Of a stretch of DNA of 50,889 bases, positions 37,447-45,967 are shown in pieces. Every line of letters begins with the position of its first letter. The stretch's first letter is position 1. Made by a program: the position numbers and the translations under genes. The DNA comes from Pseudomonas syringae pv. cilantro (lineage in GTDB: Bacteria > Pseudomonadota > Gammaproteobacteria > Pseudomonadales > Pseudomonadaceae): positions 17,165 through 68,053 of the forward strand of contig NZ_LGLN01000066.1 of NCBI RefSeq assembly GCF_001293775.1, read 5' to 3'. The notes under the pieces are model-generated. The model was not told where the DNA came from and made no database searches. It saw nothing but the letters and a program-made list of their open reading frames with translations.

Positions 37447-37480
37447 TGTGCGATTATCGAACAGGTGGCCGATAATCGCA
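37447..37480. promoter_or_regulatory. PcaR box pair upstream of pcaR
   Basis: TGTGCGATTATCGAACA (37447-37463) is the reverse complement of the PcaR recognition sequence TTCGATAATCGCACA known from P. putida. A half copy GATAATCGCA follows at 37471-37480, and may also influence transcription to the right. Confidence 0.68.
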
Positions 37481-37512
37481 ATTGACCCGTCGCACAGATG
37501 CTTATACCTTTA

Positions 37513-37606
37513 GCACTGCCATGAAGTGACTTCTTGGAAAATTACTGGTCAGGTACCCACTGAGAAGTCATAGGCAGCGGCCTTGCTTACCTAGCAAGGC
37601 CGTTTT
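37513..37606 (+). ncRNA. Candidate small RNA with intrinsic terminator
   Basis: About 95 nt, closed by the terminator CGGCCTTGC-TTACCTA-GCAAGGCCG-TTTT (37578-37606) although no gene precedes it. Upstream sequence nests cleanly: outer stem CTGCC/GGCAG (37516-37520 with 37573-37577) and inner stem TGACTTCT/AGAAGTCA (37527-37534 with 37563-37570). TTATAC/TATACC (37502-37508) is a plausible -10, giving a start near 37513; the -35 TTGACC (37482-37487) is spaced too closely to be ideal. No open frame. A PcaR half box abuts the -35. It lacks the multiple GGA motifs of Rsm RNAs and the CA motifs of Crc RNAs. Not recognised. Confidence 0.5.
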
Positions 37607-38242
37607 CATTACGAAGCGCCCTCAGGCGCAGCAGTGCCGCCAGCCTCATCTGCCAGCCTCACACGCGCTTGATGACCCCGCCTTGATTACCTGGCAATAC
37701 TTCAAGCCATCCCGGATATGAAACACGCTGAATTTCAGCATCGGAGTTTTGTCTGAGGCGGCAAAGAAATGTTTTATAAAAGTTCTTTCATATAAATGCC
37801 CGACTCAAACTTCGGAACCATCGTACAAAAAAAACAGATATGTGAACTCACGCAACGTCGGTTGTTGACGTAACACTACTTCTTGGAGATAGTATCTGGC
37901 AGTTGACAGGCCTTACACTCACGACGATTGCCCGGTGCAAAGCAGTTCTGCTTCGATAAGCGTTTCGATGCACGGCCTCGTCGCTTCGTCGTGATGGAAC
38001 ACGTTGCCATTCACCGGCAAGCCTGCCAACACAGGCCCAGTGCCTGAAATCAGAATGCATGTCGCTACGACAGCTATTTTCTCCGGTGTACGTAGCCGCA
38101 AGCATCCGCAAGATGCCCCGCACTCTCTGTTCGACCGCACGGCAAGGTTCTACCTGCTTGCACATTACAGAAAGGCGGAATGAGCCTGATTGCAATGTTT
38201 TGCGTTATCACCGGATCCCATTTGACTTGATCAGGTAATACA
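37607..38242. other. Gene-poor stretch with AT-rich segment
   Basis: Apart from the weak minus-strand frame at 37919-38101, no gene is convincing. An AT-rich segment at about 37770-37860 could be a promoter or MvaT-bound region. CAGG/AGGT just before 38243 is the ribosome site of the next gene. Confidence 0.4.
37919..38101 (-). CDS. Possible small secreted protein, 60 residues
   Basis: Weak candidate. The frame reads LRLRTPEKIAVVATCILIS, then GTGPVLAGLPVNGNVFHHDEATRPCIETLIEAELLCTGQSS. The first part looks like a signal peptide ending near VLA, and the rest like a short exported tail with two cysteines. Only TTG (38101) or GTG (38140) starts are available and neither has a good ribosome site. 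I do not recognise it; it may not be a gene. Confidence 0.28.
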   Translation of the reverse strand: MRLRTPEKIAVVATCILISGTGPVLAGLPVNGNVFHHDEATRPCIETLIEAELLCTGQSS

Positions 38243-38440
38243 GTGACTAAAGATGAACTGCGCGCGGAACTTGAGCGCAAAGAGCAACGTTTCAAGGATG
38301 TCTACGGCGGGGAAATCACCACCTACGCCGCGCAGCCGGAGCCGGAACGCAAGCCTTGGCGTAAAAGAGCCAGCCTGCTGGACCAGGCGTTCAAGCAGGA
38401 ATTACAGAAAATGGAAGAAGAACTGAAAGAAGAGCCGTGA
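38243..38440 (+). CDS. Conserved hypothetical protein, highly charged, 65 residues
   Basis: GTG start at 38243 with CAGG eight bases upstream. Sequence [20 protein letters not shown] is followed by a proline-rich linker ([16 protein letters not shown]) and a helical Lys/Glu-rich tail. No signal peptide or membrane helix. The pattern is familiar as a small conserved pseudomonad protein near the phosphate transporter, but I know of no function. A terminator-like hairpin follows. Confidence 0.62.
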   Translation: MTKDELRAELERKEQRFKDVYGGEITTYAAQPEPERKPWRKRASLLDQAFKQELQKMEEELKEEP

Positions 38441-38501
38441 CATCACGGGCCTGAATGCCCCGCCACGCCTGCCTTGATGCGTCCGCACTACTTGCACCAC
38501 G

Positions 38502-38547
38502 GCCCCATTGAGTCTTCAACGGGGCTGCGCTCATGCGTCTTTTTTTT
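38502..38547 (+). terminator. Probable terminator upstream of pitA
   Basis: GCCCCATTGA-GTCT-TCAACGGGGC (38502-38525; one internal mismatch) with an eight-T run at 38540-38547. The 14-nt gap between stem and T tract is long, so efficiency is uncertain. Confidence 0.55.
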
Positions 38548-38638
38548 GGTTTGAGGCGACACCGGTCAGCGACGACAGGTCGTTCTGTATTTTTTCTGTC
38601 ATAATCGCGCCCCCTTCAGACCCGGTCAGAAAACCTAC

Positions 38639-40111
38639 ATGATCGATTTATTCAGCGGGCTTGATGCCTGGGTGCTTGTGAGCCTGTTGCTCGCCCTGGC
38701 TTTCGTCCTCACCTTCGAGTTCATCAACGGCTTTCATGACACCGCTAACGCGGTGGCGACAGTCATCTACACCAAAGCCATGCCGCCTCATCTGGCCGTG
38801 TTCTTTTCCGGTGTGTTCAACTTTCTCGGTGTACTGCTCGGCGGTGTGGGCGTTGCCTATGCCATCGTCCACCTGCTGCCGGTAGAGCTGTTGATCAACG
38901 TCAATACCGGACACGGCCTGGCCATGGTGTTCTCGCTGCTGGCGGCGGCTATTACCTGGAACCTGGGCACCTGGTATTTCGGGATTCCGGCCTCCAGTTC
39001 GCACACCCTGATCGGCTCGATCCTCGGTGTCGGCCTGGCCAATGCACTGATCAACGGCATTCCTCTGGCTGATGGCGTCAACTGGCAGAAAGCGATCGAC
39101 ATCGGCGCCTCGCTGGTGTTCTCGCCACTGGCCGGATTCATCGTTGCAGGGCTGGTGCTGATCGGCCTGAAATGGTGGCGGCCGCAGTCAAAGATGCACA
39201 AGACGCCGGATCAACGCCGCAAACTCGATGACAAGAAACACCCGCCGTTCTGGAACCGTCTGGTGCTGGTCATCTCCGCCATGGCGGTCAGCTTCGTGCA
39301 CGGCTCCAACGATGGTCAGAAAGGTATCGGCCTGATCATGCTGGTGCTGATCGGTATCGTACCGAGCCAGTTCGTCCTCGACCTGACCAGCACCACCTAC
39401 CAGATCGAGCGTACCCGCGACGCGACGCTGCATTTGAGCCAGTTCTATCAGCGCAACAGCAGCACGCTGGGCGAATACCTGGCAATGGGCAAGGCTGAAA
39501 AAGGCGACTTGCCGTCCAGTTCGGCGTGCAACCCGAAACAGACCGAGCCCACCATCGACGCGCTGCTCGACCGCCTGAAAGGCGTGTCCGACTACCATTC
39601 CTTGACGCCCGAGAGCCGCATCGAAGTGCGCCGCTATCTGTTGTGCCTGGATGACACGGCACGCAAGGTCGGCAAACTGCCAGACCTGAGCCCGCGTGAA
39701 AAGTCCGACCTCGAAAAGCTGCGCAAGGACCTGACCGCCACCACTGAATACGCGCCATTCTGGGTGATTCTGGCGGTTGCGCTGGCGCTGGGCATCGGCA
39801 CCATGGTCGGCTGGAAACGCGTTGTACTGACCATTGGCGAGAAGATTGGCAAGCAAGGCATGACCTACGCCCAAGGCATGTCGGCGCAGATCACGACCGC
39901 CTGCGCCATCGGTCTCGCCAACGTGTTCAGCCTGCCGGTGTCCACCACCCACATTCTGTCTTCGGGTGTTGCCGGGACCATGGTTGCCAACAAGAGCGGC
40001 CTGCAAGGCGGAACGGTCCGGACCATTCTGCTGGCCTGGGTGTTGACCCTGCCTGCCACTGTCGCCTTGTCCGCCGGGCTGTTCTGGCTGGCATCTAAGG
40101 CGTTGTCCTGA
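38639..40111 (+). CDS. pitA: Low-affinity inorganic phosphate transporter Pit
   Basis: Proton-coupled transporter of metal phosphates, 490 residues and 10-12 membrane helices. PiT signatures are visible: GFHDTANAVATVIYTKAMPP near residue 32 and the second PiT repeat SVSTTHILSSGVAGTMVANKSG-like region near residue 440 (VSTTHILSSGVAG). A large cytoplasmic loop (about 195-375, RRKLDDKKHPP to the SDLEKLRKDLT region) separates the halves. ATG 38639. It converges on the HerA-like gene with a dyad between them. Probably constitutive; no Pho box was seen. Confidence 0.92.
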   Translation: MIDLFSGLDAWVLVSLLLALAFVLTFEFINGFHDTANAVATVIYTKAMPPHLAVFFSGVFNFLGVLLGGVGVAYAIVHLLPVELLINVNTGHGLAMVFSLLAAAITWNLGTWYFGIPASSSHTLIGSILGVGLANALINGIPLADGVNWQKAIDIGASLVFSPLAGFIVAGLVLIGLKWWRPQSKMHKTPDQRRKLDDKKHPPFWNRLVLVISAMAVSFVHGSNDGQKGIGLIMLVLIGIVPSQFVLDLTSTTYQIERTRDATLHLSQFYQRNSSTLGEYLAMGKAEKGDLPSSSACNPKQTEPTIDALLDRLKGVSDYHSLTPESRIEVRRYLLCLDDTARKVGKLPDLSPREKSDLEKLRKDLTATTEYAPFWVILAVALALGIGTMVGWKRVVLTIGEKIGKQGMTYAQGMSAQITTACAIGLANVFSLPVSTTHILSSGVAGTMVANKSGLQGGTVRTILLAWVLTLPATVALSAGLFWLASKALS

Positions 40112-40122
40112 TCTGAGCCTGC

Positions 40123-40151
40123 TCAAGCGGTGCGCACCCTGCACCGCTTGA
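40123..40151. terminator. Hairpin between convergent pitA and yjgR
   Basis: TCAAGCGGTGC-GCACCCT-GCACCGCTTGA (40123-40151), perfect 11-bp stem between the two stops. No T tract on the plus side, so termination may be factor-assisted. Confidence 0.65.
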
Positions 40152-40161
40152 AGGCCCGGCG

Positions 40162-41649
40162 TCACTTGCGCTTTTTACTGCCCAGCAATGACCCCATCAA
40201 ACCTCGCACCAACTCACGCCCTAAACGGTTGGCCGCCTGACGCATCACGTTTTTCATCGCCTGCCCGGCCAACCCACCCAGAAACTCTCCGGCCTTGTCG
40301 CTGAAACTCTCTTCCTGAGCACTTTTCGTGACATCCGCATTCTGCTGCTCAGGCGCGTCGACCTTGCGGGCGCTGAGCCTTTCATAGGCAGACTCTCTGT
40401 CCACCGGCTTGCCGTAACGATGACCCAGCGCGGACTGACTGATCAGACTGGCGCGCTCACTCTCGCTGAGCGGCCCGATACGCGATTGAGGCGGTGCAAT
40501 CAGAACGCGCTGAACCATCGCCGGCGTGCCTTTATCCTGCAACGTGCCGACCAGCGCTTCACCGGTGCCCAGTTCGGTCAGCACACTCAAGGCATCGATA
40601 TCAGGATTAGGCCGAAAACCGTCGGCCACGGCACGCAGCGATTTCTGCTCTTTGGCTGTAAACGCGCGCAGACCGTGCTGGATGCGCAAGCCGAGCTGGG
40701 CAAGCACCGCATCAGGCAAATCACCTGGCGACTGGGTCACGAAATAGACGCCCACACCTTTGGAGCGAATCAGGCGAACGACCTGCTCAAGCCGTTCCTG
40801 AAGTGCTTTCGGCGTGTCGGCAAACAGTAAATGGGCCTCATCGAAAAACAACGCCAGCAGCGGTTTGTCGGCATCGCCGCGCTCAGGCAACTGCTCGAAC
40901 AATTCAGCCAGCAGCCACAGCAGAAAAGTCGCGTACACCTTCGGCGCTTCGTGAACCAGACGGCTGGCATCGAGCAGATGAATGCGCCCTCGTCCATCGC
41001 TGGCGGGCTGAAGAATGTCCTCAAGCTGTAGCGCGGGCTCACCAAACAAGGCTTCGGCGCCCTGCTGTTCCAGCACGGCCAGCCGACGCTGAAGGGCCTG
41101 GCTGGAACCGGTTGTCATCAGCGCACTGTCTTCGCCCAGCCATTGCGGGTTGTCACGCAAATGATTGAGCAGCGCTTTGAGGTCCTTGATATCGAGCAAC
41201 AACAGACCTTCACGATCTGCCACCTTGAACGCCGCATACAGGGCCGCTTGCTGGCTGTCGGTCAATTCAAGCAAATTGCCGAGCAGTAACGGCCCCATTT
41301 CACTCAACGTGGTGCGCAATGGGTGACCAGACTTGCCGTCAATGTCCCACAACGTGACCGGATACCCTTGAGGGCTGTGCGCAAGCCAGGGCATGCCGGC
41401 TATGCGTTCGGCAATCTTGCCTTGCGGATTGCCGGCAGCTCCGAGCCCGCACAAGTCACCTTTGATATCAGCGGCAAAAACTGCGACGCCCGCATCGCTG
41501 AAAGCCTCGGCCAGGCGCTGCAGGGTGACAGTCTTGCCGGTGCCGGTCGCACCGGCGATCAGTCCGTGACGGTTGGCCAGGCGAAGCGCCTGAGAAACGG
41601 GTCGCCCGGCAGGGTCGGCACCCAGAACTATTTCCAGAGAGTCGCGCAT
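40162..41649 (-). CDS. yjgR: HerA-like P-loop ATPase (DUF853, YjgR)
   Basis: A 495-residue HerA/FtsK-superfamily ATPase. Walker A GATGTGKTVTLQRL lies near residue 33, Walker B-like LLALFFDEAHLLF near 265, and a sensor Arg-rich region RLIRSKGVGVYFVTQSPGDLPDAV near 290. The C-terminal Ala/Arg-rich region resembles other DUF853 members. Cytoplasmic; E. coli YjgR is uncharacterised. The gene converges on pitA. A small hypothetical gene lies upstream in the same direction after about 60 bp. Confidence 0.87.
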   Translation of the reverse strand: MRDSLEIVLGADPAGRPVSQALRLANRHGLIAGATGTGKTVTLQRLAEAFSDAGVAVFAADIKGDLCGLGAAGNPQGKIAERIAGMPWLAHSPQGYPVTLWDIDGKSGHPLRTTLSEMGPLLLGNLLELTDSQQAALYAAFKVADREGLLLLDIKDLKALLNHLRDNPQWLGEDSALMTTGSSQALQRRLAVLEQQGAEALFGEPALQLEDILQPASDGRGRIHLLDASRLVHEAPKVYATFLLWLLAELFEQLPERGDADKPLLALFFDEAHLLFADTPKALQERLEQVVRLIRSKGVGVYFVTQSPGDLPDAVLAQLGLRIQHGLRAFTAKEQKSLRAVADGFRPNPDIDALSVLTELGTGEALVGTLQDKGTPAMVQRVLIAPPQSRIGPLSESERASLISQSALGHRYGKPVDRESAYERLSARKVDAPEQQNADVTKSAQEESFSDKAGEFLGGLAGQAMKNVMRQAANRLGRELVRGLMGSLLGSKKRK

Positions 41650-41708
41650 CGTTCCTGCTTCTCCAAAAGGGATTCAGCACCAGCGCACTGCACCGCAGCT
41701 GAATGGTT

Positions 41709-41900
41709 TTACGCCGGGTCATCGCCCTGTGGCGTGGATGGCACTTCAGTTGATTGCTGCAACGTGCGCCACAGTTCTGCAGCACCGTCAAAATCGGCAC
41801 CGTTTTCCGGGGTCAGCGCAGCGGGGTCATAACGGCTCAGACAGCCTTCGCCGAGGGTGGCGGGAGGTATCGAAACAGCTTTGTCGAGAGGGTCGGTCAT
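41709..41900 (-). CDS. Small hypothetical protein upstream of yjgR
   Basis: A 63-residue protein, MTDPLDKAVSIPPATLGEGC and a central ALTPENGADFDGAAELWRTL. ATG 41900 has AAGG about eight bases upstream. No signal peptide, membrane helix or known domain. It lies between purU and yjgR in the same direction. The regular composition and good start favour a real gene, but function is unknown. Confidence 0.55.
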   Translation of the reverse strand: MTDPLDKAVSIPPATLGEGCLSRYDPAALTPENGADFDGAAELWRTLQQSTEVPSTPQGDDPA

Positions 41901-41977
41901 CAGGCTGGCACCTTGCGCGTTGCGCCATCACCAACAGGGGAATGGCAGGCGCGCAATGGGCACGCCTGCATCAGAGA

Positions 41978-42829
41978 TTAGTCGAACACCACTGTCTTGT
42001 TGTCATGCACCAGAACACGGTCTTCCAGGTGCGCACGCAGACCACGGGCCAGGACCATTTTTTCCACATCACGACCGAAACGCACCATGTTTTCGATGCT
42101 GTCACGATGGCTGACGCGTACCACGTCCTGCTCGATGATCGGACCGGCATCCAGCTCTTCGGTCACATAGTGACAGGTCGCACCGATCAGTTTGACGCCG
42201 CGCAGCGACGCCTGATGATAGGGCTTGGCACCTACGAAAGACGGCAGGAAACTGTGGTGAATGTTGATGACCTGATGGGCATATTCACGGCACAACTGCG
42301 GTGGCAGGATTTGCATGTAGCGCGCCAGAACCACCACGTCTGCCTGATGATGCCCTACCAGACGCGACACTTCGGCGAACGCCGGTTCCTTGTCTTTCGG
42401 GTCCACCGGAACATGGTAATAAGGAATGTCATGCCACTCGACCATGCTGCGCAGGTCCTGGTGGTTCGAGATCACGCAGGCGATATCGCAATCGAGTTCA
42501 TCACTGTGCCAGCGGTGCAGCAAGTCCGCCAGGCAGTGCGATTCACGGCTGGCCATGAGCACGACGCGCTTCTTCTGCGCCGAGTCGGTGATGCGCCAGT
42601 CCATCGAAAACTCTTCGGCTATCGGCGTGAAGGCCTCGCGGAAACCGTCCAGATCAAAAGGCAGGGTGTCGGCACGAATCTCGTGACGCATGAAAAACCA
42701 GCCGCTGAGGTTGTCGGAATGATGACTCGCTTCGGTGATCCAGCCGTTATGGGACGCCAGAAAGTTACTGACTTTGGCAACGATGCCGACACGGTCCGGG
42801 CAAGCAATCACCAGACGAAAAGTGCGCAT
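41978..42829 (-). CDS. purU: Formyltetrahydrofolate deformylase PurU
   Basis: Hydrolyses 10-formyl-THF to THF and formate, balancing one-carbon units for purine synthesis. The 283 residues fit. An N-terminal ACT domain (RLVIACPDRVGIVAKVSNFLAS) is followed by the formyltransferase-like domain with VVLMASRESHCLADLL and the catalytic-region INIHHSFLPSFVGAKPYHQA, and Asp in CHYVTEELDAGPII. ATG 42829 begins MRTFRLVIACPDR. The upstream region is divergent from mvaT. Confidence 0.94.
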   Translation of the reverse strand: MRTFRLVIACPDRVGIVAKVSNFLASHNGWITEASHHSDNLSGWFFMRHEIRADTLPFDLDGFREAFTPIAEEFSMDWRITDSAQKKRVVLMASRESHCLADLLHRWHSDELDCDIACVISNHQDLRSMVEWHDIPYYHVPVDPKDKEPAFAEVSRLVGHHQADVVVLARYMQILPPQLCREYAHQVINIHHSFLPSFVGAKPYHQASLRGVKLIGATCHYVTEELDAGPIIEQDVVRVSHRDSIENMVRFGRDVEKMVLARGLRAHLEDRVLVHDNKTVVFD

Positions 42830-42965
42830 TGGGGGAAACTCCAGAACTTCGCAAAGCCGCTATTCTAGCGGCTGCGCAGGAAAACTGCAGTATCTCTGTT
42901 GCCTGAATGCACGCGCCGAAACGCACGGCCCCGGCGCGAAAGATTGCACCGTGCCACTATCGGTT

Positions 42966-42986
42966 TTTAGCGCGCCCGGCGCTAAA
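42966..42986. promoter_or_regulatory. Dyad in the purU-mvaT gap
   Basis: TTTAGCGC-GCCCG-GCGCTAAA, perfect 8-bp arms around a 5-nt loop. It lies about 140 bp upstream of the purU start and 200 bp before mvaT. It could be an operator or RNA hairpin. Confidence 0.4.
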
Positions 42987-43033
42987 CAAACCCTATATTA
43001 ACAGGGGCTTTATGCGAGGTTCTTTTCAAGCGC

Positions 43034-43140
43034 ACACGTCCCGCTTCTAGTTCAGGCGTCTGTAGGACGTGTGTATATTTCTAAATAATTCAAATAAAAC
43101 TTTTATTTAATGTTTACTTGCCCATTTACAGTGACTATTA
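43034..43140 (+). promoter_or_regulatory. Inverted repeat and AT-rich tract upstream of mvaT
   Basis: CACACGTCC (43034-43042) and GGACGTGTG (43066-43074) are perfect 9-bp arms. From 43075 to about 43130 the DNA is very AT-rich with many TpA steps (TATATTTCTAAATAATTCAA), the kind of tract MvaT binds. Autoregulation of mvaT through this tract is inference. Confidence 0.5.
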
Positions 43141-43185
43141 TTGCCGCACTGTATCCCTGCAACCCTCACAACATAAGGTCCCCTC

Positions 43186-43566
43186 ATGTCCCTGATCAAC
43201 GAATACCGCGCCACAGAAGAAGCCATCAAAGAACTGCAAGCCCGTTTGAAGAATCTGTCGCAAGACGACAAACTGCAAACCGAGCTGGAATTCGAAGGCA
43301 AACTGCGCACGCTGATGGGCGAATATCAGAAATCGCTGCGTGACATCATTGCTTTGCTGGACCCGGACGCCAAGGTTAACAAGGCTCCACGTGGCGGCGC
43401 AGTTAAACCTGCCGGCACCAAACGCGCTCGCAAGGTCAAGCAATACAAGAACCCGCACAACGGTGAAGTCATCGAAACCAAAGGTGGCAACCACAAGACG
43501 CTGAAAGAATGGAAAGCCAAGTGGGGCAGCGATGACGTAGAAAGCTGGGCCACTCTGCTGGGCTAA
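43186..43566 (+). CDS. mvaT: H-NS-family xenogeneic silencer MvaT
   Basis: Pseudomonad functional analogue of H-NS, 126 residues. The N-terminal coiled coil (residues about 1-60, RATEEAIKELQARLKNLSQ) drives oligomerisation. The C-terminal DNA-binding domain has the AT-pincer pieces: Arg80 and Gly101-Asn102 in TKGGNHKTLKEWKAKWG. In P. aeruginosa MvaT these are Arg80, Gly99, Asn100, so two residues are inserted between them. It represses AT-rich foreign DNA, possibly including the xaxAB region. ATG 43186 follows AAGG. Strong terminator downstream. Confidence 0.94.
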   Translation: MSLINEYRATEEAIKELQARLKNLSQDDKLQTELEFEGKLRTLMGEYQKSLRDIIALLDPDAKVNKAPRGGAVKPAGTKRARKVKQYKNPHNGEVIETKGGNHKTLKEWKAKWGSDDVESWATLLG

Positions 43567-43595
43567 GCTGCACACGGTCGCAATTCATCGCGATT

Positions 43596-43624
43596 GAAAA
43601 ACGCCAGCTTGCTGGCGTTTTTTA
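43596..43624. terminator. Bidirectional terminator between mvaT and sbcB
   Basis: AAAAACGCCAG-CTTG-CTGGCGTTTTT: perfect stem with A and T flanks, serving mvaT (+) and sbcB (-). Confidence 0.93.
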
Positions 43625-43635
43625 TTGCCCGCTAT

Positions 43636-45066
43636 TTATAGCTGCAAACGCGCACTCAACAGTTGGGCGTAATCCTGCCACTGGCGTAACACATCCAGTT
43701 GATCGGGTGTGGCATTAAGCGACCGTTCAATCAGCGCTTTCGTAAAATCCTGTAGGGTATTGGGCGCACCCCACTCCGGATTGCGTAACCGCTCCTGGCA
43801 GAAATGCTGCCAGCGCTGCTGCTCTTCACGGCTCAAGGTGTGCGGAAAGTTGCGCGCTCGGTAGCGAAATAACAGTTCAGGCAAACGCGTATCGTCGAAC
43901 GGCCAGACGTCACCCGCCAACCGCTCGGGGTCAGCGAGTCGTACTTGCTCGCACAGCCGACGATCCCGATCAGCGATAAATCCATCATATAACTGCTGTT
44001 CGGGATCTTCACTTGCAGCAAAGTCCTCCTTGCCGTACAGCGCCAACACTTTATCCTGCCAAACTTCACGACTTTCATTCAACGCGGCAGCACGTGACTG
44101 ATAGCCCGCCATGTCCAGTTGCAGACGCTCTTGATCTTCGCTGCGCATCACGCCCATCGGCGCAATCACCGGGCAGCGATTTATATGAAGTAATTTGAGC
44201 GGCACTGGCAATTCGCCTTCGTTCAACGCCTCATGCCGGGTATATAGACGCTGCTTAAGTGTCGACGCGTCCTGATCCAACAAAGGCGAATGATCCAGGT
44301 GCAGATCACAGACGATCAGCGCATTGCGATTATGCGGGTGCCAGGCCAGCGGTAACACCACGCCCAGATAGTTGCGCGCCGCTGAAAAGCGTCCGGAGAT
44401 ATGCACCAATGGCTGCATCAGACGAATCTGGTCCAGAACTTTCTGCTTACTGCGCAGCGCGAACAGATAGTCGTAGAGCCTGGGCTGTTTCTCACGAATC
44501 AAACGTGCCAGCGCTATCGTTGCACGCACATCGGACAGCGCGTCATGCGCCTGTCCATGATCGATACCGTTGGCAGCCGTGAGGCGCTCCAGTTTAAGCG
44601 TTACCCGTCCGTCCTGTTCGGGCCAGACAATGCCCTCGGGGCGCAACGCATACGCTGCGCGCACTACATCGATCAGATCCCAGCGACTGTTACCGCCCTG
44701 CCATTCGCGCGCATAAGGGTCGAAAAAGTTGCGATAAAGGCTGTAACGGGTAACTTCATCATCGAAACGTAGCGTGTTGTAACCCGCGCCACAGGTGCCC
44801 GGCGCGGACAGTTCGGCGTGTACCCGGGTCATGAAGTCAGCTTCACTCAAGCCCTTTTCGGCCAGCAGGGTGGGCGTTATTCCGGTAATCAGGCACGCCG
44901 CAGGATGAGGCAGAATGTCATCACTGGGCTGACAATACAGATTGACCGGAGGCGCTATTTCGTTGAGATCGGCGTCGGTACGGATGCCAGCCATCTGTAA
45001 CGCGCGATCATTGCGCGGGTTGATGCCGGTGGTTTCGTAGTCATACCAAAAAATGCTGGAAGTCAC
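43636..45066 (-). CDS. sbcB: Exodeoxyribonuclease I
   Basis: 3'-5' single-strand DNA exonuclease in recombination and mismatch repair, 476 residues. DEDDh motifs are visible: ExoI in FWYDYETTGINPRNDRALQ (Asp, Glu near residue 9-11), the Asp of ExoII, and HDALSDVRATIALARLI (His, Asp near 180-185). The ExoI_C region follows (FHAERLRNPEW-like FCQERLRNPEWGAPNTL at the end). ATG 45066 begins MTSSIFWYD. Upstream lies the RDD operon in the opposite direction. Confidence 0.94.
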   Translation of the reverse strand: MTSSIFWYDYETTGINPRNDRALQMAGIRTDADLNEIAPPVNLYCQPSDDILPHPAACLITGITPTLLAEKGLSEADFMTRVHAELSAPGTCGAGYNTLRFDDEVTRYSLYRNFFDPYAREWQGGNSRWDLIDVVRAAYALRPEGIVWPEQDGRVTLKLERLTAANGIDHGQAHDALSDVRATIALARLIREKQPRLYDYLFALRSKQKVLDQIRLMQPLVHISGRFSAARNYLGVVLPLAWHPHNRNALIVCDLHLDHSPLLDQDASTLKQRLYTRHEALNEGELPVPLKLLHINRCPVIAPMGVMRSEDQERLQLDMAGYQSRAAALNESREVWQDKVLALYGKEDFAASEDPEQQLYDGFIADRDRRLCEQVRLADPERLAGDVWPFDDTRLPELLFRYRARNFPHTLSREEQQRWQHFCQERLRNPEWGAPNTLQDFTKALIERSLNATPDQLDVLRQWQDYAQLLSARLQL

Positions 45067-45277
45067 GGGCTGATCCTGAACAAAAGACCCTCCAAGTGTA
45101 GGGCGTCAAATACACCATTGGCTAATAGGGTAACGTCCGGCGCGCCGAGAAATCTTTTCTTACAGCTCGCGTATTGAATGGTTGGTTGCTTAGCACTGCG
45201 CAGGTGGCTAGCATCAGTTTTCGAATAACGTGCGCCCTCCAATAGTGCCATCCTCTCCAGCTTCGCCAGGGAATGCA

Positions 45278-45967
45278 GTGAACAGACCGCTGGATACACG
45301 CATCGAGATCGAGACCCCGGAAGGCATCGACATACTCCTTCGCCCCGCCGGCCTGGTTTCCCGCGCGCTGGCGTTCGGCATCGACCTGGCCATTCGGGCA
45401 GGCGTCATCGGCCTACTGTTCATGTTGCTACAGCTATTCGACAAGCTCGGAATGGGCCTCGCGGCCATTGCCATCTTTCTGGTCAACTGGTGGTACATGG
45501 TGCTGTTCGAAGTGCTGAATCAAGGCCGCACACCGGGCAAGCGAATGCTCGGGCTGCGGGTCGTGCACGACGACGGTACACCTGTCGACTGGTCGTCATC
45601 GGTCATACGCAACCTGCTGCGTTTCGTCGATATGCTGCCGCTGGGTTACAGCCTCGGGGCGATCAGTTGCCTGAACCATCCCTTGTTCAAGCGCCTCGGC
45701 GATCTGGCCGCCGGTACGCTGGTGATCTACAGCGACCGGCCTGCCCAGCGACCTGTGGTGCCGCCAGCCGAGCCGGTCATCGTGCCGTTCGCCCTGCGCC
45801 TGGACGAGCAGCGTGCAGTGCTGAGCCTCGCCGAACGCCAGGGCGAACTGTCCAGCGCCCGCGCTCAGGAACTGGCAGCGATTCTGGCTGAGCCATTGCG
45901 TATCCCGGCGGACCAGGCTGTGCTTCACGTGAACGGCATCGCCCGCAGCCTGCTGGGGCCGACATGA
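45278..45967 (+). CDS. RDD family membrane protein
   Basis: A 229-residue protein starting at GTG 45278 (AGGGA seven bases upstream), VNRPLDTRIEIETPEG. The alternative GTG 45230 gives an unlikely N-terminal extension. The RDD domain (residues about 30-150) has the Arg in LVSRALAFGIDLAIRAG and Asp-Asp in VVHDDGTPVDW, with membrane helices at about 35-60, 68-92 and 120-145. The tail (about 175-229) is cytoplasmic and helical. First in a four-gene operon; its stop overlaps the next start. Confidence 0.82.
   Translation: MNRPLDTRIEIETPEGIDILLRPAGLVSRALAFGIDLAIRAGVIGLLFMLLQLFDKLGMGLAAIAIFLVNWWYMVLFEVLNQGRTPGKRMLGLRVVHDDGTPVDWSSSVIRNLLRFVDMLPLGYSLGAISCLNHPLFKRLGDLAAGTLVIYSDRPAQRPVVPPAEPVIVPFALRLDEQRAVLSLAERQGELSSARAQELAAILAEPLRIPADQAVLHVNGIARSLLGPT

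Noticed and set aside
37513..37606. Candidate RNA considered as RsmX/RsmY
   Set aside because: Only one GGA motif is present; Rsm RNAs carry several in loops.
41729..42868. 379-residue open frame antisense to purU
   Set aside because: purU is a firm call on the other strand; this frame has no family pattern.
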